A DNA stretch of 64,000 nucleotides from Acinetobacter proteolyticus (GTDB lineage Bacteria > Pseudomonadota > Gammaproteobacteria > Pseudomonadales > Moraxellaceae): contig NZ_KB849179.1 of NCBI RefSeq assembly GCF_000367945.1, positions 1,392,935 through 1,456,934 of the forward strand, in the 5' to 3' direction. The notes below the pieces were generated by a model that had not been told where the DNA came from, ran no database searches, and worked only from the letters and a program-made list of their open reading frames with translations. Positions 45,958 through 57,488 of this stretch are shown here, in pieces. Numbering within the stretch: position 1 is the first letter of the stretch; each line of letters begins with the position of its first letter. The translations under genes and the position numbers were made by a program.

Positions 45958-48381
45958 TTAGTTCAAGCTATAAGCAATCACATAGTCACCATGATCAGGC
46001 GACTGACGTGCACCACCTGCAGTAATCATGACATACTGTTTGCCGTTTTTCGGAGACACATAGCTGATCGGTGTACCTTGGCTACCCACGGGTAAACGCG
46101 CTTTCCACAGCTCCTTACCTGAAGATGAATCCAGTGCACGTAAGTAATAGTCTTGCGTCGCGGCAAAGAATACTAAGCCACCTTGAGTTGCCATTGGACC
46201 GCCAATGGTTGGCATTCCAATGGGTGCTTTAAGCCCCATTTTAATGCCCATTGGACCAGTATCTTGCACTGTTCCCATTGGAACTTGCCATGCAATTTGA
46301 CGGGTTTTCATATCAATTGCCGTCATGGTGCCATAAGGTGGTTTTTGACATGGGATATTCAACTTTGACCAGAAACGATCTTTATTGACTTTATAAGGTG
46401 TGCCCTTCATTGGTACTGCGCCCATACCTGTATTGACTTTCTCTCCGCCATTGGCTTGAACAGCTAAGTCTTCAGGGGTCTGTTCAATCAATTGAATCCA
46501 CAGTCCTAAACGCATATCATTGACGAACATATATTGATGACTTGGATCAAAGGCAATACTGCCCCAGTTCATGCCGCCCAAAGAACCCGGAAAACTTAAA
46601 GATTTATCTGTACCTGGAGCAGTAAATAAACCTTCGTAACGCATCGATTTAAAGTTAATTCGGCACATCAACTGGTCAAATGGAGTTGCACCCCACATAT
46701 CCAATTCGGTTAAGGTTTGATTGCCAATCTGTGGCATTTCCACCGAACGTGGTTGAGTTGGGCTGTATTGCTCACCTTTGATATCGGCTGATTTCACAGG
46801 CTGCTCAATCACTTTCGTGAGTGGTTGACCCGTTACGCGATCCAATACAAAGAACTGGCCTGATTTGGTGCCAATCACCACAGCAGGCTTGTTGCTGCCA
46901 TCCTTCATCGGGAAATCGACCAGACTAGGCTGCATTGGCAAATCAAAGTCCCATAAATCATTATGAACAGTCTGATAAACCCACTTTTCCTTACCTGTGG
47001 TCGCATCTAAAGCCAGTACGGATGAGTTGTATTTATGGTCCAATGGTTGACGATTACCGCCCCATACATCAACAGATGAGCTACCCATTGGCAAGAATAC
47101 TGTGTTCATTTGCGGATCATAAGACATCGCTGCCCAAGAGTTAGCAGAACTGCGCTTATAGGTTTCACCTTCTTTTAACACATGGTTTGGATCTGGATTA
47201 CGTGGATCAAAGGCCCAACGTAATTCACCTGTAATGACATCGTATGCACGAATTACCCCACCCGGCATATCGGCAGCAAAGTTATCAGCAATACGACTTC
47301 CCACTACAATCACCGTACCAGCAATAGTTGGCGCTGAAGTCACCTCAAAACGTGGTGCTGTGGTTCCCTCACCCAAGCCTTTGAGCAAGTCAACGGTGCC
47401 TTCTACCCCAAAGTCTTTACAGCGTTCGCCCGTATCTGCATTAACGGCAATTAAGCGACCATCTGGTGTATTGGTATAAACACGGCGTAGACATGAGGTA
47501 TTGTTGGCCACCGCTTGAACAGGTGTCGCACCTGCTAAGGTTGGCTGCACCAAGGCTTGGGTAGAATCAAAATAAGCAACCCCTCGACAACGCTCCCATG
47601 CATCCGACTTGGAGTTGACTTCCGCTTTCCAAAGTTGTTTACCTGAATCCGCTTCCAAGGCGAAAATGTTGTTATGCGGGGTACACAGGTAAATCTTATT
47701 GCCTACCTGTAGCGGCGTCATTTGATCTTCCGCACGATTTCCCGAACCTGTGGTGAAATCACCCGTACGGAAACGCCAAACCTCTTTTAATTGGTGCACA
47801 TTGTCCCGTGTGATCTGATCCAATGCAGCAAAACGACTTCCACCTGCGTCCTGACCATAATGCTGCCAGTTGCTCTGCTTCATATCGGTTTTTACAGGAA
47901 CCAAAGGCAAGACCTGCCCAGAGGCCGCAACCGTTGGATGTGGTTGGAACATCTGATAAAAACCGATTACCATGCCAATCACCGTCAATATTCCCAAACC
48001 ATAAGCAGGTAGATCAGCACTCGGTTGAAATTGATAACGACGAATGGCAGGTAATGTAAATATCAACGCGGCAAATAAGCCTGCTGGAAACATCAGTCTT
48101 GAAAATAGAGGCCAGAACTCCCAACCAGCATCAATCAATGACCAGATGATCGTTCCTGCAAAAACCAGACTGAATAACCAAACACCCAATGCTTTTTTCT
48201 TAAAAATAAAAACAGCAGAGATGAGCGTGAGGACACCTGAGATCACGAAATACCATGATCCACCCAGCGTCGCGAGTTGAAAACCACCGACTGTAAAAAA
48301 CAGGCCTGTAAGCAATAAAACCAACGCTAAAATAAAGCACCATATTTTCAGTATGGTATGTGAGCTTGAAGATTCAGACAT
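45958..48381 (-). CDS. quiA: Quinate/shikimate dehydrogenase, PQQ-dependent
   Basis: 807 residues. The N terminus has about five transmembrane helices (residues 8-150), as in membrane glucose dehydrogenase. The remainder is the PQQ beta-propeller with the Trp-docking-type repeats (SGKQLWKAEVNS, TGKEKWVYQTVHNDLWDFDLPMQPSL, SSGKELWKARLPVG). Oxidises quinate to 3-dehydroquinate and shikimate to 3-dehydroshikimate at the periplasmic face, passing electrons to ubiquinone. Last gene of the pca-qui supraoperon, 16 bp from quiX. Confidence 0.95.
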   Translation of the reverse strand: MSESSSSHTILKIWCFILALVLLLTGLFFTVGGFQLATLGGSWYFVISGVLTLISAVFIFKKKALGVWLFSLVFAGTIIWSLIDAGWEFWPLFSRLMFPAGLFAALIFTLPAIRRYQFQPSADLPAYGLGILTVIGMVIGFYQMFQPHPTVAASGQVLPLVPVKTDMKQSNWQHYGQDAGGSRFAALDQITRDNVHQLKEVWRFRTGDFTTGSGNRAEDQMTPLQVGNKIYLCTPHNNIFALEADSGKQLWKAEVNSKSDAWERCRGVAYFDSTQALVQPTLAGATPVQAVANNTSCLRRVYTNTPDGRLIAVNADTGERCKDFGVEGTVDLLKGLGEGTTAPRFEVTSAPTIAGTVIVVGSRIADNFAADMPGGVIRAYDVITGELRWAFDPRNPDPNHVLKEGETYKRSSANSWAAMSYDPQMNTVFLPMGSSSVDVWGGNRQPLDHKYNSSVLALDATTGKEKWVYQTVHNDLWDFDLPMQPSLVDFPMKDGSNKPAVVIGTKSGQFFVLDRVTGQPLTKVIEQPVKSADIKGEQYSPTQPRSVEMPQIGNQTLTELDMWGATPFDQLMCRINFKSMRYEGLFTAPGTDKSLSFPGSLGGMNWGSIAFDPSHQYMFVNDMRLGLWIQLIEQTPEDLAVQANGGEKVNTGMGAVPMKGTPYKVNKDRFWSKLNIPCQKPPYGTMTAIDMKTRQIAWQVPMGTVQDTGPMGIKMGLKAPIGMPTIGGPMATQGGLVFFAATQDYYLRALDSSSGKELWKARLPVGSQGTPISYVSPKNGKQYVMITAGGARQSPDHGDYVIAYSLN

Positions 48382-48397
48382 CTGTCATACTCCTGTA

Positions 48398-49627
48398 TTA
48401 GAAATTCAGCCCAACTGAAATACCAGCTACCCAGACATTATCACGAGATGGAATGCCCCGTGGCTGATAAACATACTGGATATTGGGACGTAACATTACG
48501 GCTGGGGAATAGTTGTAAACATAGTTCAGTTCAACATTCATCTCATCATCACGATCGCGATTGGCTGGCACCTGATCATTAAATTTATAACGGCCCACCC
48601 CAAAACCGATCTGGTCGGTTGGTCGTGATGGCAAGGCTCCCTTGTACCAGAAGGCGATTTGCTGGGTATCAGAAATATTGGCGGTTTTATCATTGTTCCA
48701 GACCAGATTCACGGCGCCATATAAACCACCCTTTGAATCCGTGGCATTGCTGCTCAACTGTTGCTGGGTATTAAGCCAGATTGCCGACTTTGGATCTTGT
48801 CCTGCTTGTGCATCAACTCGATCATAGTCATGACTACTCCAAAAACCGCCAACTTTATACTCGCCCGCCAAACCATTTAATTTCTTGGTTTTCCAAGCCA
48901 ATTCGACTGGAATCAAGACACCTTTTGCCCGATCCGTAGACAGGTTGAAATTGGCATTGTCCTTCACTTCAGTATTTCCGGGATTATTTTCATAAACGCC
49001 CACACCAAACGTCCATTCAGGCATAAACTGGTATTTAATATTTGCAGCCCAACCACTCACCGGACCGTTATACCAGACATCACCCTGACTCTTGCCCACT
49101 TGGCCACCACATAAAATCAGGCTCTGGAAATTACAGTGTGAGCCATTAAAGTCCTCAGACATTCCCATACGCCCAAGCTTAAACTGCAGGGTATTGTCCA
49201 GAAATCCTGTTTTAATCCATGCTTGCGTCAAGCGCCAGATATTACCGCGCCCATAGATTTCCGTTGGACTACCGTTCATGCCTATATTGCTGGCAATATT
49301 ACGTCCATCCCGTTTGGTCACGGTTAGAGCGGCTGTCGTGTTGGGTAATCCTGCAATTTTAGCCAAATCAAAATTTGCGCCCAATGCCACCTGATTGGCA
49401 TTTTTGGTGGGATGATGATCCAGACCGTCCAGCACTGTTGCTGTCTGGTTCATGACATTGAGGTTAAATTTATAGCCTTCTTTTTCCAGTTGCTGACGCT
49501 GACCATTCCAGTCACCGAGTAGCCATTGACGATCCTGTGACCATGGCTGATCCGCAAAACTAGATTGAGCAGCACATACCGCAACTGCTAGACAGCTCAT
49601 TTTGAGCAATAATGCATTCGACTTCAT
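48398..49627 (-). CDS. quiX: Carbohydrate-porin-like outer membrane protein
   Basis: 409 residues. Signal peptide MKSNALLLKMSCLAVAVCAAQSSFADQ, then an OprB-like pattern (WLLGDWNGQRQQLEKEGYKFNLNVMNQ) and the terminal Phe of an outer-membrane barrel (GISVGLNF). Probably lets quinate or shikimate cross the outer membrane; the corresponding gene in Acinetobacter ADP1 is quiX (known position, function inferred). Between quiC and quiA, 18 and 16 bp. Confidence 0.88.
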   Translation of the reverse strand: MKSNALLLKMSCLAVAVCAAQSSFADQPWSQDRQWLLGDWNGQRQQLEKEGYKFNLNVMNQTATVLDGLDHHPTKNANQVALGANFDLAKIAGLPNTTAALTVTKRDGRNIASNIGMNGSPTEIYGRGNIWRLTQAWIKTGFLDNTLQFKLGRMGMSEDFNGSHCNFQSLILCGGQVGKSQGDVWYNGPVSGWAANIKYQFMPEWTFGVGVYENNPGNTEVKDNANFNLSTDRAKGVLIPVELAWKTKKLNGLAGEYKVGGFWSSHDYDRVDAQAGQDPKSAIWLNTQQQLSSNATDSKGGLYGAVNLVWNNDKTANISDTQQIAFWYKGALPSRPTDQIGFGVGRYKFNDQVPANRDRDDEMNVELNYVYNYSPAVMLRPNIQYVYQPRGIPSRDNVWVAGISVGLNF

Positions 49628-49645
49628 ATTCGGCCTCCTTGCCGT

Positions 49646-51106
49646 TTATTTCAGTTTTACAGCTGAACTGAGTTCCGATGTTGCACCTGCACGGTCAGTG
49701 ATTGTTGCTGTCACTGAAGCCACTTGGGTTGTTGGTTTCCAAGTCAGCGTCGCTATTCCTTGTGCACTGGTTGCAGCAACCGCTGAACCTAAATAAAGCT
49801 CTGCTTCATTTGAATTGGCCGATGTGTTGCCAAAAAACTCGACCTGATAACGCTGGTTCGGCTGACCTTTGACTTCGACTGCAATTTGTCCTTTAGACAA
49901 GCTTAATTTTGGTGCCTGAATATTCTGATTCGGTTGTGCATTACAGCCTTGCTCATCTGGTTTGTTGCAGGTCTTTTGCAAGTTGGCAGGATCAATCTTG
50001 ACCCCATGACCACGTGAACCCACAAAATGTGCATGCTCTAAACCTGGAACGTCAAAAATAATCGCGCCGACACGTTGATTCGGTACGCAACTTCCCCCCG
50101 CTTCACAACGTTTGATGTCTTTGCCATTATTCCAGATTAAGTTTTTGGTCAGGGTAATGTGTGCATTAGCATCTTTTTCAGAACGAATGGCAATGCCTAC
50201 CCGATTGCCGTGTACTTTATTGCTGTCAAAAATGTTGCCATCACCCGTCAAGTTAAAACCGTTGGAGTTATTGGTCAGTTCGTTATAAGCAATATAGTTG
50301 CGCTTGCCCCAGTTGATTTGTAGCCCATCTGAATAGTTTTCAAATTTATTGCCGACGACTGCATTGTCATTGCCCCACAAAATTTCAATCCCTTGTGATG
50401 GTTCAGGATTGGCTGCTGTAGAAATAAAATGGTTATTGGCAACCAAATTGAATGCTGCGCCACGGGTCAGTTCAAGACCATCACCATTGTCCTGAAAATA
50501 ATTATTCAGCACTTTATTGTTATTGGTGGTGGTCGCTGTTGGATTGCCTTTGCCATCGTCGCCAGTCAACATCACACCTGCGCCACCATAGTTATGCATG
50601 ATACGGTTATTTTGAATCAGGTTATTGCTGGCACGGTTCATCAAGATACCAATACAAAAATGACGAATTTCCAAACCTTGGATGGTGACCCCATTGATAT
50701 CGCGTAATACGATGCCCGGCAAAGTCGTCGTCCGAACATTGGTCCCGAATTGTCCTTCGACTGCACCTGGGCAGGCTTCGACCCCTGTACCTTTAATATA
50801 ATTTGATCCATCGACTGCAATAAACTCCCCTGTTTTTGCCCATTGCGTTCCGATAATTTTTACTGGTGCTTTGATCTCAGGTAATGGGCTATTCACCTTA
50901 ATGGCATAAGGGGCTTTGCCGACTGCCTGAATCAGAATCTCGCTGCTTTCTGTCGGCTTGCTGTTGGCTTGTTGAATTGCCCAGCGTAAAGAACCTTGAT
51001 CCGCATCATCCTGATAACGATCAACAATATACGTTTCTGCTGCTGCCCAACCCGAAACTGCCATAGCGATGGCTAAAGTACTTAAACGTAAGCAAATTGT
51101 TTTCAT
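49646..51106 (-). CDS. quiC: 3-Dehydroshikimate dehydratase, parallel beta-helix type
   Basis: 486 residues. Signal peptide MKTICLRLSTLAIAMAVSGWAAAE, then right-handed beta-helix repeats with NN-x-V and NxF/NxI rungs (about 150-330, e.g. NNLIQNNRIMHNY, NNKVLNNYFQDNGDGLEL, NAVVGNKFENYSDG). The position matches quiC of the Acinetobacter pca-qui cluster, which turns 3-dehydroshikimate into protocatechuate in the periplasm. It is unrelated in sequence to AsbF/QsuB-type enzymes. A C-terminal Ig-like segment (about 405-486) follows the helix. Confidence 0.9.
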   Translation of the reverse strand: MKTICLRLSTLAIAMAVSGWAAAETYIVDRYQDDADQGSLRWAIQQANSKPTESSEILIQAVGKAPYAIKVNSPLPEIKAPVKIIGTQWAKTGEFIAVDGSNYIKGTGVEACPGAVEGQFGTNVRTTTLPGIVLRDINGVTIQGLEIRHFCIGILMNRASNNLIQNNRIMHNYGGAGVMLTGDDGKGNPTATTTNNNKVLNNYFQDNGDGLELTRGAAFNLVANNHFISTAANPEPSQGIEILWGNDNAVVGNKFENYSDGLQINWGKRNYIAYNELTNNSNGFNLTGDGNIFDSNKVHGNRVGIAIRSEKDANAHITLTKNLIWNNGKDIKRCEAGGSCVPNQRVGAIIFDVPGLEHAHFVGSRGHGVKIDPANLQKTCNKPDEQGCNAQPNQNIQAPKLSLSKGQIAVEVKGQPNQRYQVEFFGNTSANSNEAELYLGSAVAATSAQGIATLTWKPTTQVASVTATITDRAGATSELSSAVKLK

Positions 51107-51126
51107 ATCAAAAAATCCTTTTTAAA

Positions 51127-51966
51127 TTATTGTGTCGGTTGAACCGTTTTTAAAAACTGTTTCAGTTGGGTCACATCAATCTGGCCGGGTGCCGATGCTT
51201 CACCAATCATGCCAAAGCTAAAGCTACCGCCCATGTTGGCAGTGGCGATTCGGGAAATCGTGCCCAGTTTGCCCATCGACATGGTCAGTAATGGTTTTTT
51301 GGACTGTTGACTGACTTTTAAGGTTGCATTCATGAGGGTAAATACATCCTGTTTGTTTTGCGGCATGACTGCAATTTTCAGAATATCGGCGCCTAGCTCA
51401 TCCTGTTTAAGTAAACGCTTGATAATCTCAGACTCGGGTGGCGTTTTCTGGAAATCGTGATTGGACATGACGATCAGTACTTTTTTCGCATGCGCCCTTT
51501 TCACGGTATCGCTCACAATCTGCTGATCACGGAACATTTCCACATCCAGCATGTCCATAAATGGATGCTGTAAATACGCCTGATAGGTCTTGCCATAATC
51601 TGCATCACTTATCGTTAATTGCCCACCTTCATTATGGGTACGAATCGTGGCGATCAGCGGTTTACTACCTAATATTTGTTTGAGCTCATGGCCTAAGGCA
51701 ATCACCTGCTTGCGATCACCGGCAAAATTGAGTAAATCAATCCGAAACTCCGCAAGATCGGCATCAGCATTGGCTGCAATCACTTTTGCCTGAGCAATCG
51801 CCTGCTCTCTGGTTTTGGCAGTAATGGGCACAATAGTTTTCACCGGCAGCTTTGCCAGTTCAGATAATTCAAGCTGCTTTTGCTGATGATCTTGCGCTTG
51901 TGCTGTTTGAACCATCAATAAGGGGCTAACAAGCAACATTACTGCTGCCAGTGTTTTCATTTTCAT
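51127..51966 (-). CDS. quiB: 3-Dehydroquinate dehydratase, type I, periplasmic
   Basis: 279 residues. Signal peptide MKMKTLAAVMLLVSPLLMVQTAQAQ, then a type I DHQase barrel: EFRIDLLNF, catalytic His in VMSNHDFQKTP and Schiff-base Lys in ADILKIAVMPQNK. Dehydrates 3-dehydroquinate. The signal peptide places this step in the periplasm, unlike the biosynthetic AroD/AroQ. First qui gene, 168 bp after pcaG. Confidence 0.94.
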   Translation of the reverse strand: MKMKTLAAVMLLVSPLLMVQTAQAQDHQQKQLELSELAKLPVKTIVPITAKTREQAIAQAKVIAANADADLAEFRIDLLNFAGDRKQVIALGHELKQILGSKPLIATIRTHNEGGQLTISDADYGKTYQAYLQHPFMDMLDVEMFRDQQIVSDTVKRAHAKKVLIVMSNHDFQKTPPESEIIKRLLKQDELGADILKIAVMPQNKQDVFTLMNATLKVSQQSKKPLLTMSMGKLGTISRIATANMGGSFSFGMIGEASAPGQIDVTQLKQFLKTVQPTQ

Positions 51967-52134
51967 CGGTATCGTCCTTAATAAATTTTTTGCAACTCTG
52001 CGACGTCTTGCCGAGTTCTCATTTCATTTTCTGATTGCTCCTCACAAATCAAAAGTGAGGAGTATTTTCAATTTCAGGAATTAAGTAATTCCATGATCAG
52101 CCCATCCCAGAAACGAAGACATTTAAAGAAATCT

Positions 52135-52764
52135 CTAAATATCAAAGAATACGGTTTCATCATCACCCTGAATACGAATATCAAAGCGATAGACCACTTC
52201 ACCATCCACGTCACTGCGTTTGGCGATTAAAGTCTGGCGACGTACTGCCCACTCAATGCTGTTTAACACGGGATCATTGGCATTGGCATCCACCTCATCA
52301 TCAAAATAGATACGGGTGTGCAAACCGATATTAATGCCGCGTGCAAAAACGGCGACTGCAATATGCGGTGCTTGAATTGAGCCTTTGCGACCAGCAACAG
52401 CGCCCGGTTTTACCGTATGAAAACTCCAGAAGCCAGTTTCAAAATTAGCACCTGTGCGTCCCCATCCCTGAAAATGTGGGTCGGCAGTTTTGCCTTGGGT
52501 ATCCGCCTGACTTGGATAAACACCATTGGCATCTGCCTGCCAAATTTCCAGTAACACATCTCTTAATGGCAGACCGAGTCCATCAAACACCTGACCTTCC
52601 AGACGAATCCGTTGCCCTTGCGTCTGCTCATTGACTAACTGGTTATCGAAGTTATGCTCAAATACTTCAATATTGGCCTGTTGTGGTAATAAACCGATAT
52701 GCACATAAGGACCGCCGGTTTGTGATGGGGTCTCTTTCAATTTCTGAAAATTCCATGCATTCAT
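52135..52764 (-). CDS. pcaG: Protocatechuate 3,4-dioxygenase alpha subunit
   Basis: 209 residues of the intradiol dioxygenase fold. Contains LKETPSQTGGPYVHIGL, DVLLEIWQADANGVYPSQAD and GSIQAPHIAVAVFARG. The alpha subunit lacks the iron ligands, which are on PcaH. Cleaves protocatechuate to 3-carboxy-cis,cis-muconate with PcaH. 12 bp after pcaH. Confidence 0.96.
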   Translation of the reverse strand: MNAWNFQKLKETPSQTGGPYVHIGLLPQQANIEVFEHNFDNQLVNEQTQGQRIRLEGQVFDGLGLPLRDVLLEIWQADANGVYPSQADTQGKTADPHFQGWGRTGANFETGFWSFHTVKPGAVAGRKGSIQAPHIAVAVFARGINIGLHTRIYFDDEVDANANDPVLNSIEWAVRRQTLIAKRSDVDGEVVYRFDIRIQGDDETVFFDI

Positions 52765-52776
52765 CGTATGTCTCCC

Positions 52777-53926
<1,150 letters not shown>

Positions 53927-53941
53927 TGACTTTTTCCTCGA

Positions 53942-55297
53942 TTAGGTTGCATCGGTATGGGCAACGATAGATTTAACAAAAATGGCGACTGCTGCTGCTG
54001 CTGCGGGAATCATTAGCAGGCTCAGAATGGCGGTAAATGACCAGTTATTTCCAAGCAGGATCGCCCCGATCCATGCACCAAATACCGCACCAAAACGTCC
54101 AATTCCCATCATCCATGCAATCCCTGTTGCACGACATTGAGTTGGGTAGAAACGAGCACTTAATGCAGGCATAGAAGACTGGGCACCATTGATCGCAACA
54201 CCGGCACAAAGCACCAGAATAGCCAATAAGGTCGGGCTATTCAGGCTTTGACCAACGGCTACAGCGAAAACACCTGCAACGACATAGAACACTGCCAATA
54301 CTCGGTTTGGATTGAATTTATCCATTGCCCAGCCAATCACCAATGCACTGAGTACACCGCCAAACTGGAACAATCCGCCGATAAATGCTGCACGTTCCAT
54401 GCTCGCACCGGTTTCACGCATCAAGGTCGGTAACCAACTGGTCAATAGATAAATAATGACCAGCCCCATAAAATAGGTGAGCCACAATAAAACCGTACCT
54501 TTGGCATATTTCCGGGAAAACAACATCTTGAATACGTTGCCCTTTGGTGCAACATTGGATTCTTCTTCAGGAATATGAAACTGGGTAATACCTTGGACTT
54601 GTGAAGGCGCAATATGGTTTAAAATTTTACGTACTTTTTCAGGGCTCTTATTTTTTACAATCAGGAAGCGATAAGACTCCGGCAAGAACACAATCACCAG
54701 AAGCATCAATATCAAAGGAATAATTCCGCCAAACAGGAATAAGCTGTGCCAACCAAAAGCAGGAATAAGCCAACTACTAATAAAGCCACCAATCGCCATC
54801 CCCAGATTAAAACCACAGAACATACACACCACTAAAATAGAGCGTACGCGTTTCGGGCAATATTCCGAGAACAAGGTTGTTGCATTCGGCATGGCTGCAC
54901 CCAAACCAATACCTGTTAAAAAGCGTAATACCACCAATTGGTCCAGACCTGATGCATAGGCAGAAGCAAAGGTAAAACCACCAAAAATCAGCATGGCCAC
55001 GGTTAAAACGATCTTACGGCCAAAACGGTCAGCAGTTGGTCCCGAGACTAAAGCCCCAATAATCATACCGCCCAAAGCGGCACTCATCACCGGTCCTAAC
55101 TGAGAGCGGTCAATGCCCCAGTCCTGTGTGAGGGCTGGTGCAATAAAACCCATTGCAGCAGTATCCACACCATCAAAAAAAACAATTAAAAAACAGATGA
55201 TTGCAATCATCCATTGATACTTGCTAATCGGTGCATTATCAATTAATTCCTGTGCATCCATGCTGTTATTTTTTGCAGCGTAATCCTGAAACGCCAT
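53942..55297 (-). CDS. pcaK: Aromatic acid:H+ symporter (4-hydroxybenzoate/protocatechuate)
   Basis: About 451 residues, 12 helices, AAHS family of the MFS. FFDGVDTAAMGFIAP in helix 1 and GPTADRFGRKIVLTV in loop 2-3 are family signatures. Takes up 4-hydroxybenzoate and protocatechuate, as known for PcaK. ATG 55297 (MAFQDYAAK) follows AAGGAG; the longer frame to 55330 is rejected. Confidence 0.94.
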   Translation of the reverse strand: MAFQDYAAKNNSMDAQELIDNAPISKYQWMIAIICFLIVFFDGVDTAAMGFIAPALTQDWGIDRSQLGPVMSAALGGMIIGALVSGPTADRFGRKIVLTVAMLIFGGFTFASAYASGLDQLVVLRFLTGIGLGAAMPNATTLFSEYCPKRVRSILVVCMFCGFNLGMAIGGFISSWLIPAFGWHSLFLFGGIIPLILMLLVIVFLPESYRFLIVKNKSPEKVRKILNHIAPSQVQGITQFHIPEEESNVAPKGNVFKMLFSRKYAKGTVLLWLTYFMGLVIIYLLTSWLPTLMRETGASMERAAFIGGLFQFGGVLSALVIGWAMDKFNPNRVLAVFYVVAGVFAVAVGQSLNSPTLLAILVLCAGVAINGAQSSMPALSARFYPTQCRATGIAWMMGIGRFGAVFGAWIGAILLGNNWSFTAILSLLMIPAAAAAVAIFVKSIVAHTDAT

Positions 55298-55340
55298 AGT
55301 AGTCTCCTTGAGGCGAAATCCTTTTAACAAACCTAAGTGT

Positions 55341-56126
55341 TTATATTCTTTGGATAAACTTTGTCAGTTCCTGAGTAAATACTTGTGGTTGCTCAATATT
55401 CGATAAATGTGAAGCCAGCAAAATTTCAAGCTGACTGTTTGTAATGTGATGATGCATAAACTCTGCATCTTGAACCGTTGTGACAGGATCGTATTGCCCT
55501 GCGATAATTAAAGTGGGAATTTGAATCTGACCAAGTTGCGCCCGAACATCAGCATCAGCTAAAGCACGACACGCATTGGCATAACCTTGTGCAGGTGTCA
55601 CTGCAAGACTTTGAATGGTCTTTTGTGCCAGCACATCATGCGCATAATCAAAATGTTCACTAAACCAACGTGTATGCGTGGTCTTTACAATGTCAGCTAA
55701 ACCGTTTCGTTCAACACTCTCCGCACGAGTATTCCAAGCTTCAGCAATGCCAATTTTTGCTGCGGAATTTGCAACAGTAATGCTGTGACAACGTTCGGCA
55801 TGATAGATAGCTAAAGCCAATGCGGTAATCCCGCCCATTGAAATACCGCAGAAATGGGTTTTTTCAATCGCTAAAGCATCAAGGATATCCACGACATCTT
55901 CAGCCAAATTTTGCAAGGTCGTATCGGCAATCACGCTACTGGTACCATGTCCACGTGTATCATAGGTGATGACCTGATAATGCTCAGTCAAAGCTGCCTC
56001 TTGCGCCTGCCACATCCCATGATCGGTTCCCAAAGAGTTAGAGAACATGATCACAGGTGCATCTTTGCGCCCTTGAAACTGAACAGCCAGCGGCTGTCCC
56101 TGACGATTATTGATATACGTGATCAT
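55341..56126 (-). CDS. pcaD: 3-Oxoadipate enol-lactonase
   Basis: 261 residues, alpha/beta hydrolase. Nucleophile elbow CGISMGG, acid AGQYDPVT and catalytic His in LLASHLSNIEQP. Opens beta-ketoadipate enol-lactone to beta-ketoadipate. ATG 56126 (MITYINNRQG) has AAGGAG upstream; earlier in-frame starts extend into pcaB. 4 bp after pcaB. Confidence 0.95.
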   Translation of the reverse strand: MITYINNRQGQPLAVQFQGRKDAPVIMFSNSLGTDHGMWQAQEAALTEHYQVITYDTRGHGTSSVIADTTLQNLAEDVVDILDALAIEKTHFCGISMGGITALALAIYHAERCHSITVANSAAKIGIAEAWNTRAESVERNGLADIVKTTHTRWFSEHFDYAHDVLAQKTIQSLAVTPAQGYANACRALADADVRAQLGQIQIPTLIIAGQYDPVTTVQDAEFMHHHITNSQLEILLASHLSNIEQPQVFTQELTKFIQRI

Positions 56127-56130
56127 GTGC

Positions 56131-57480
56131 TTACTCTCCTTGTTGTGCATGTAGAACTGCATCGATTTGTGCCTGAATATTGCCTAGGTAAGATGCAGGA
56201 TTGAACAGATCATCTAATGCCTGATCATTGAAATGGACATTCACTTGCTCCATGTTGAATAACACGGTTTTTAAATGCTGCTGTTGGGCAACCGCCTGCT
56301 GACAGGCCTGCTCAACCAGATGATGCGCATTCATACGCCCAAGCTTTGGTGCCAACGCCATCATCACCGCTTCAGCCATGATCAAACCTTGTGTACATTC
56401 AAGATTGCGTTGCATCGCCTCTGCATTGACTTGCATATGTTCAAGCACATCGCAGCTACGTTCTAAAGCACCCGCACATAACTGGAAAATTTCTGGGATT
56501 GCGAGCCATTCCGCATGCCATGCACCTAAAGCCCGTTCATGCTCTTGCACCATGCTTTGATAAACACTTGCCATTAAAGCGGGTACACGATTGGCTGCGG
56601 CAAGAATTGAAGCTGCTGCCACCGGATTACGCTTATGCGGCATGGTCGATGATCCACCACGCCCTTTTGCTGTCGGTTCAAAAACTTCTGCGATTTCAGT
56701 TTGCATCAGCAATGACCAGTCTTTTGCCATCTTGCCAACATTCCCTACAATCAAGGCAAGCGTGCTGACAAGCTCGACCATACGGTCGCGCTCACCATGC
56801 CACGTACATTCAGGCGCTGTTAAATTGAGTTGTGCTGCAAAAGCTGCAACCACAGCTGTGCCTTGATCCTGTAAAGATGCCAGTGAACCTACCGCACCAC
56901 CGAGTTGTGCAGTCAATACGCGACTTTTCATGGTTTGTAGACGATCAAGATCACGTTTCAAGGCAGCTGCCCAACGGGCAAATTTATGACCTAAAGTAAT
57001 CGGTAAAGCTTGCTGTAACCAGGTACGCCCAATCATGACCTGATCGCGATATTGCTGCGCTTGCTTTAAACAAATTTGATAGGTCCGTTCCAGTTGCTTT
57101 TCGATCAATGCCAAGGCATCACGGCACTGTAAAATCGTTGCTGTATCAATGATATCCTGACTAGTCGCACCCCAGTGCACATAACGTGAAGCATCTTCAT
57201 TCTGCTGTTTTACCAAGGCAGTGAATTGCTTAACCAATGGAATCGCAACATTACCTGCCAGCCCTGCTGCTGTAGCCAACGCCTCCATATCGATGTGCGC
57301 TACAGCATTTTGACCAACCTGTTCAATCATCGTTGCCGCCGAAGCAGGAATCACATTGACCTGTGCCTGAGCTTTAGCTAAAGCCACTTCGGCCTGCACC
57401 ATATATCCCAATAAAGCGCGATCACTAAAAATGGCTGTGACATCAGGTTGATAAAATAAGCTGGCGTATAACTGGCTCAT
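56131..57480 (-). CDS. pcaB: 3-Carboxy-cis,cis-muconate cycloisomerase
   Basis: 449 residues of the fumarase/aspartase superfamily. Signature GRGGSSTMPHKRNPVA is intact, and SRYVHWGATSQDIIDT near residue 88 gives the first active-site block. Forms gamma-carboxymuconolactone. ATG 57480 (MSQLYASLF) with GAGG upstream; four codons are dropped from the longer frame. Confidence 0.96.
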   Translation of the reverse strand: MSQLYASLFYQPDVTAIFSDRALLGYMVQAEVALAKAQAQVNVIPASAATMIEQVGQNAVAHIDMEALATAAGLAGNVAIPLVKQFTALVKQQNEDASRYVHWGATSQDIIDTATILQCRDALALIEKQLERTYQICLKQAQQYRDQVMIGRTWLQQALPITLGHKFARWAAALKRDLDRLQTMKSRVLTAQLGGAVGSLASLQDQGTAVVAAFAAQLNLTAPECTWHGERDRMVELVSTLALIVGNVGKMAKDWSLLMQTEIAEVFEPTAKGRGGSSTMPHKRNPVAAASILAAANRVPALMASVYQSMVQEHERALGAWHAEWLAIPEIFQLCAGALERSCDVLEHMQVNAEAMQRNLECTQGLIMAEAVMMALAPKLGRMNAHHLVEQACQQAVAQQQHLKTVLFNMEQVNVHFNDQALDDLFNPASYLGNIQAQIDAVLHAQQGE

Positions 57481-57488
57481 AACAGACC

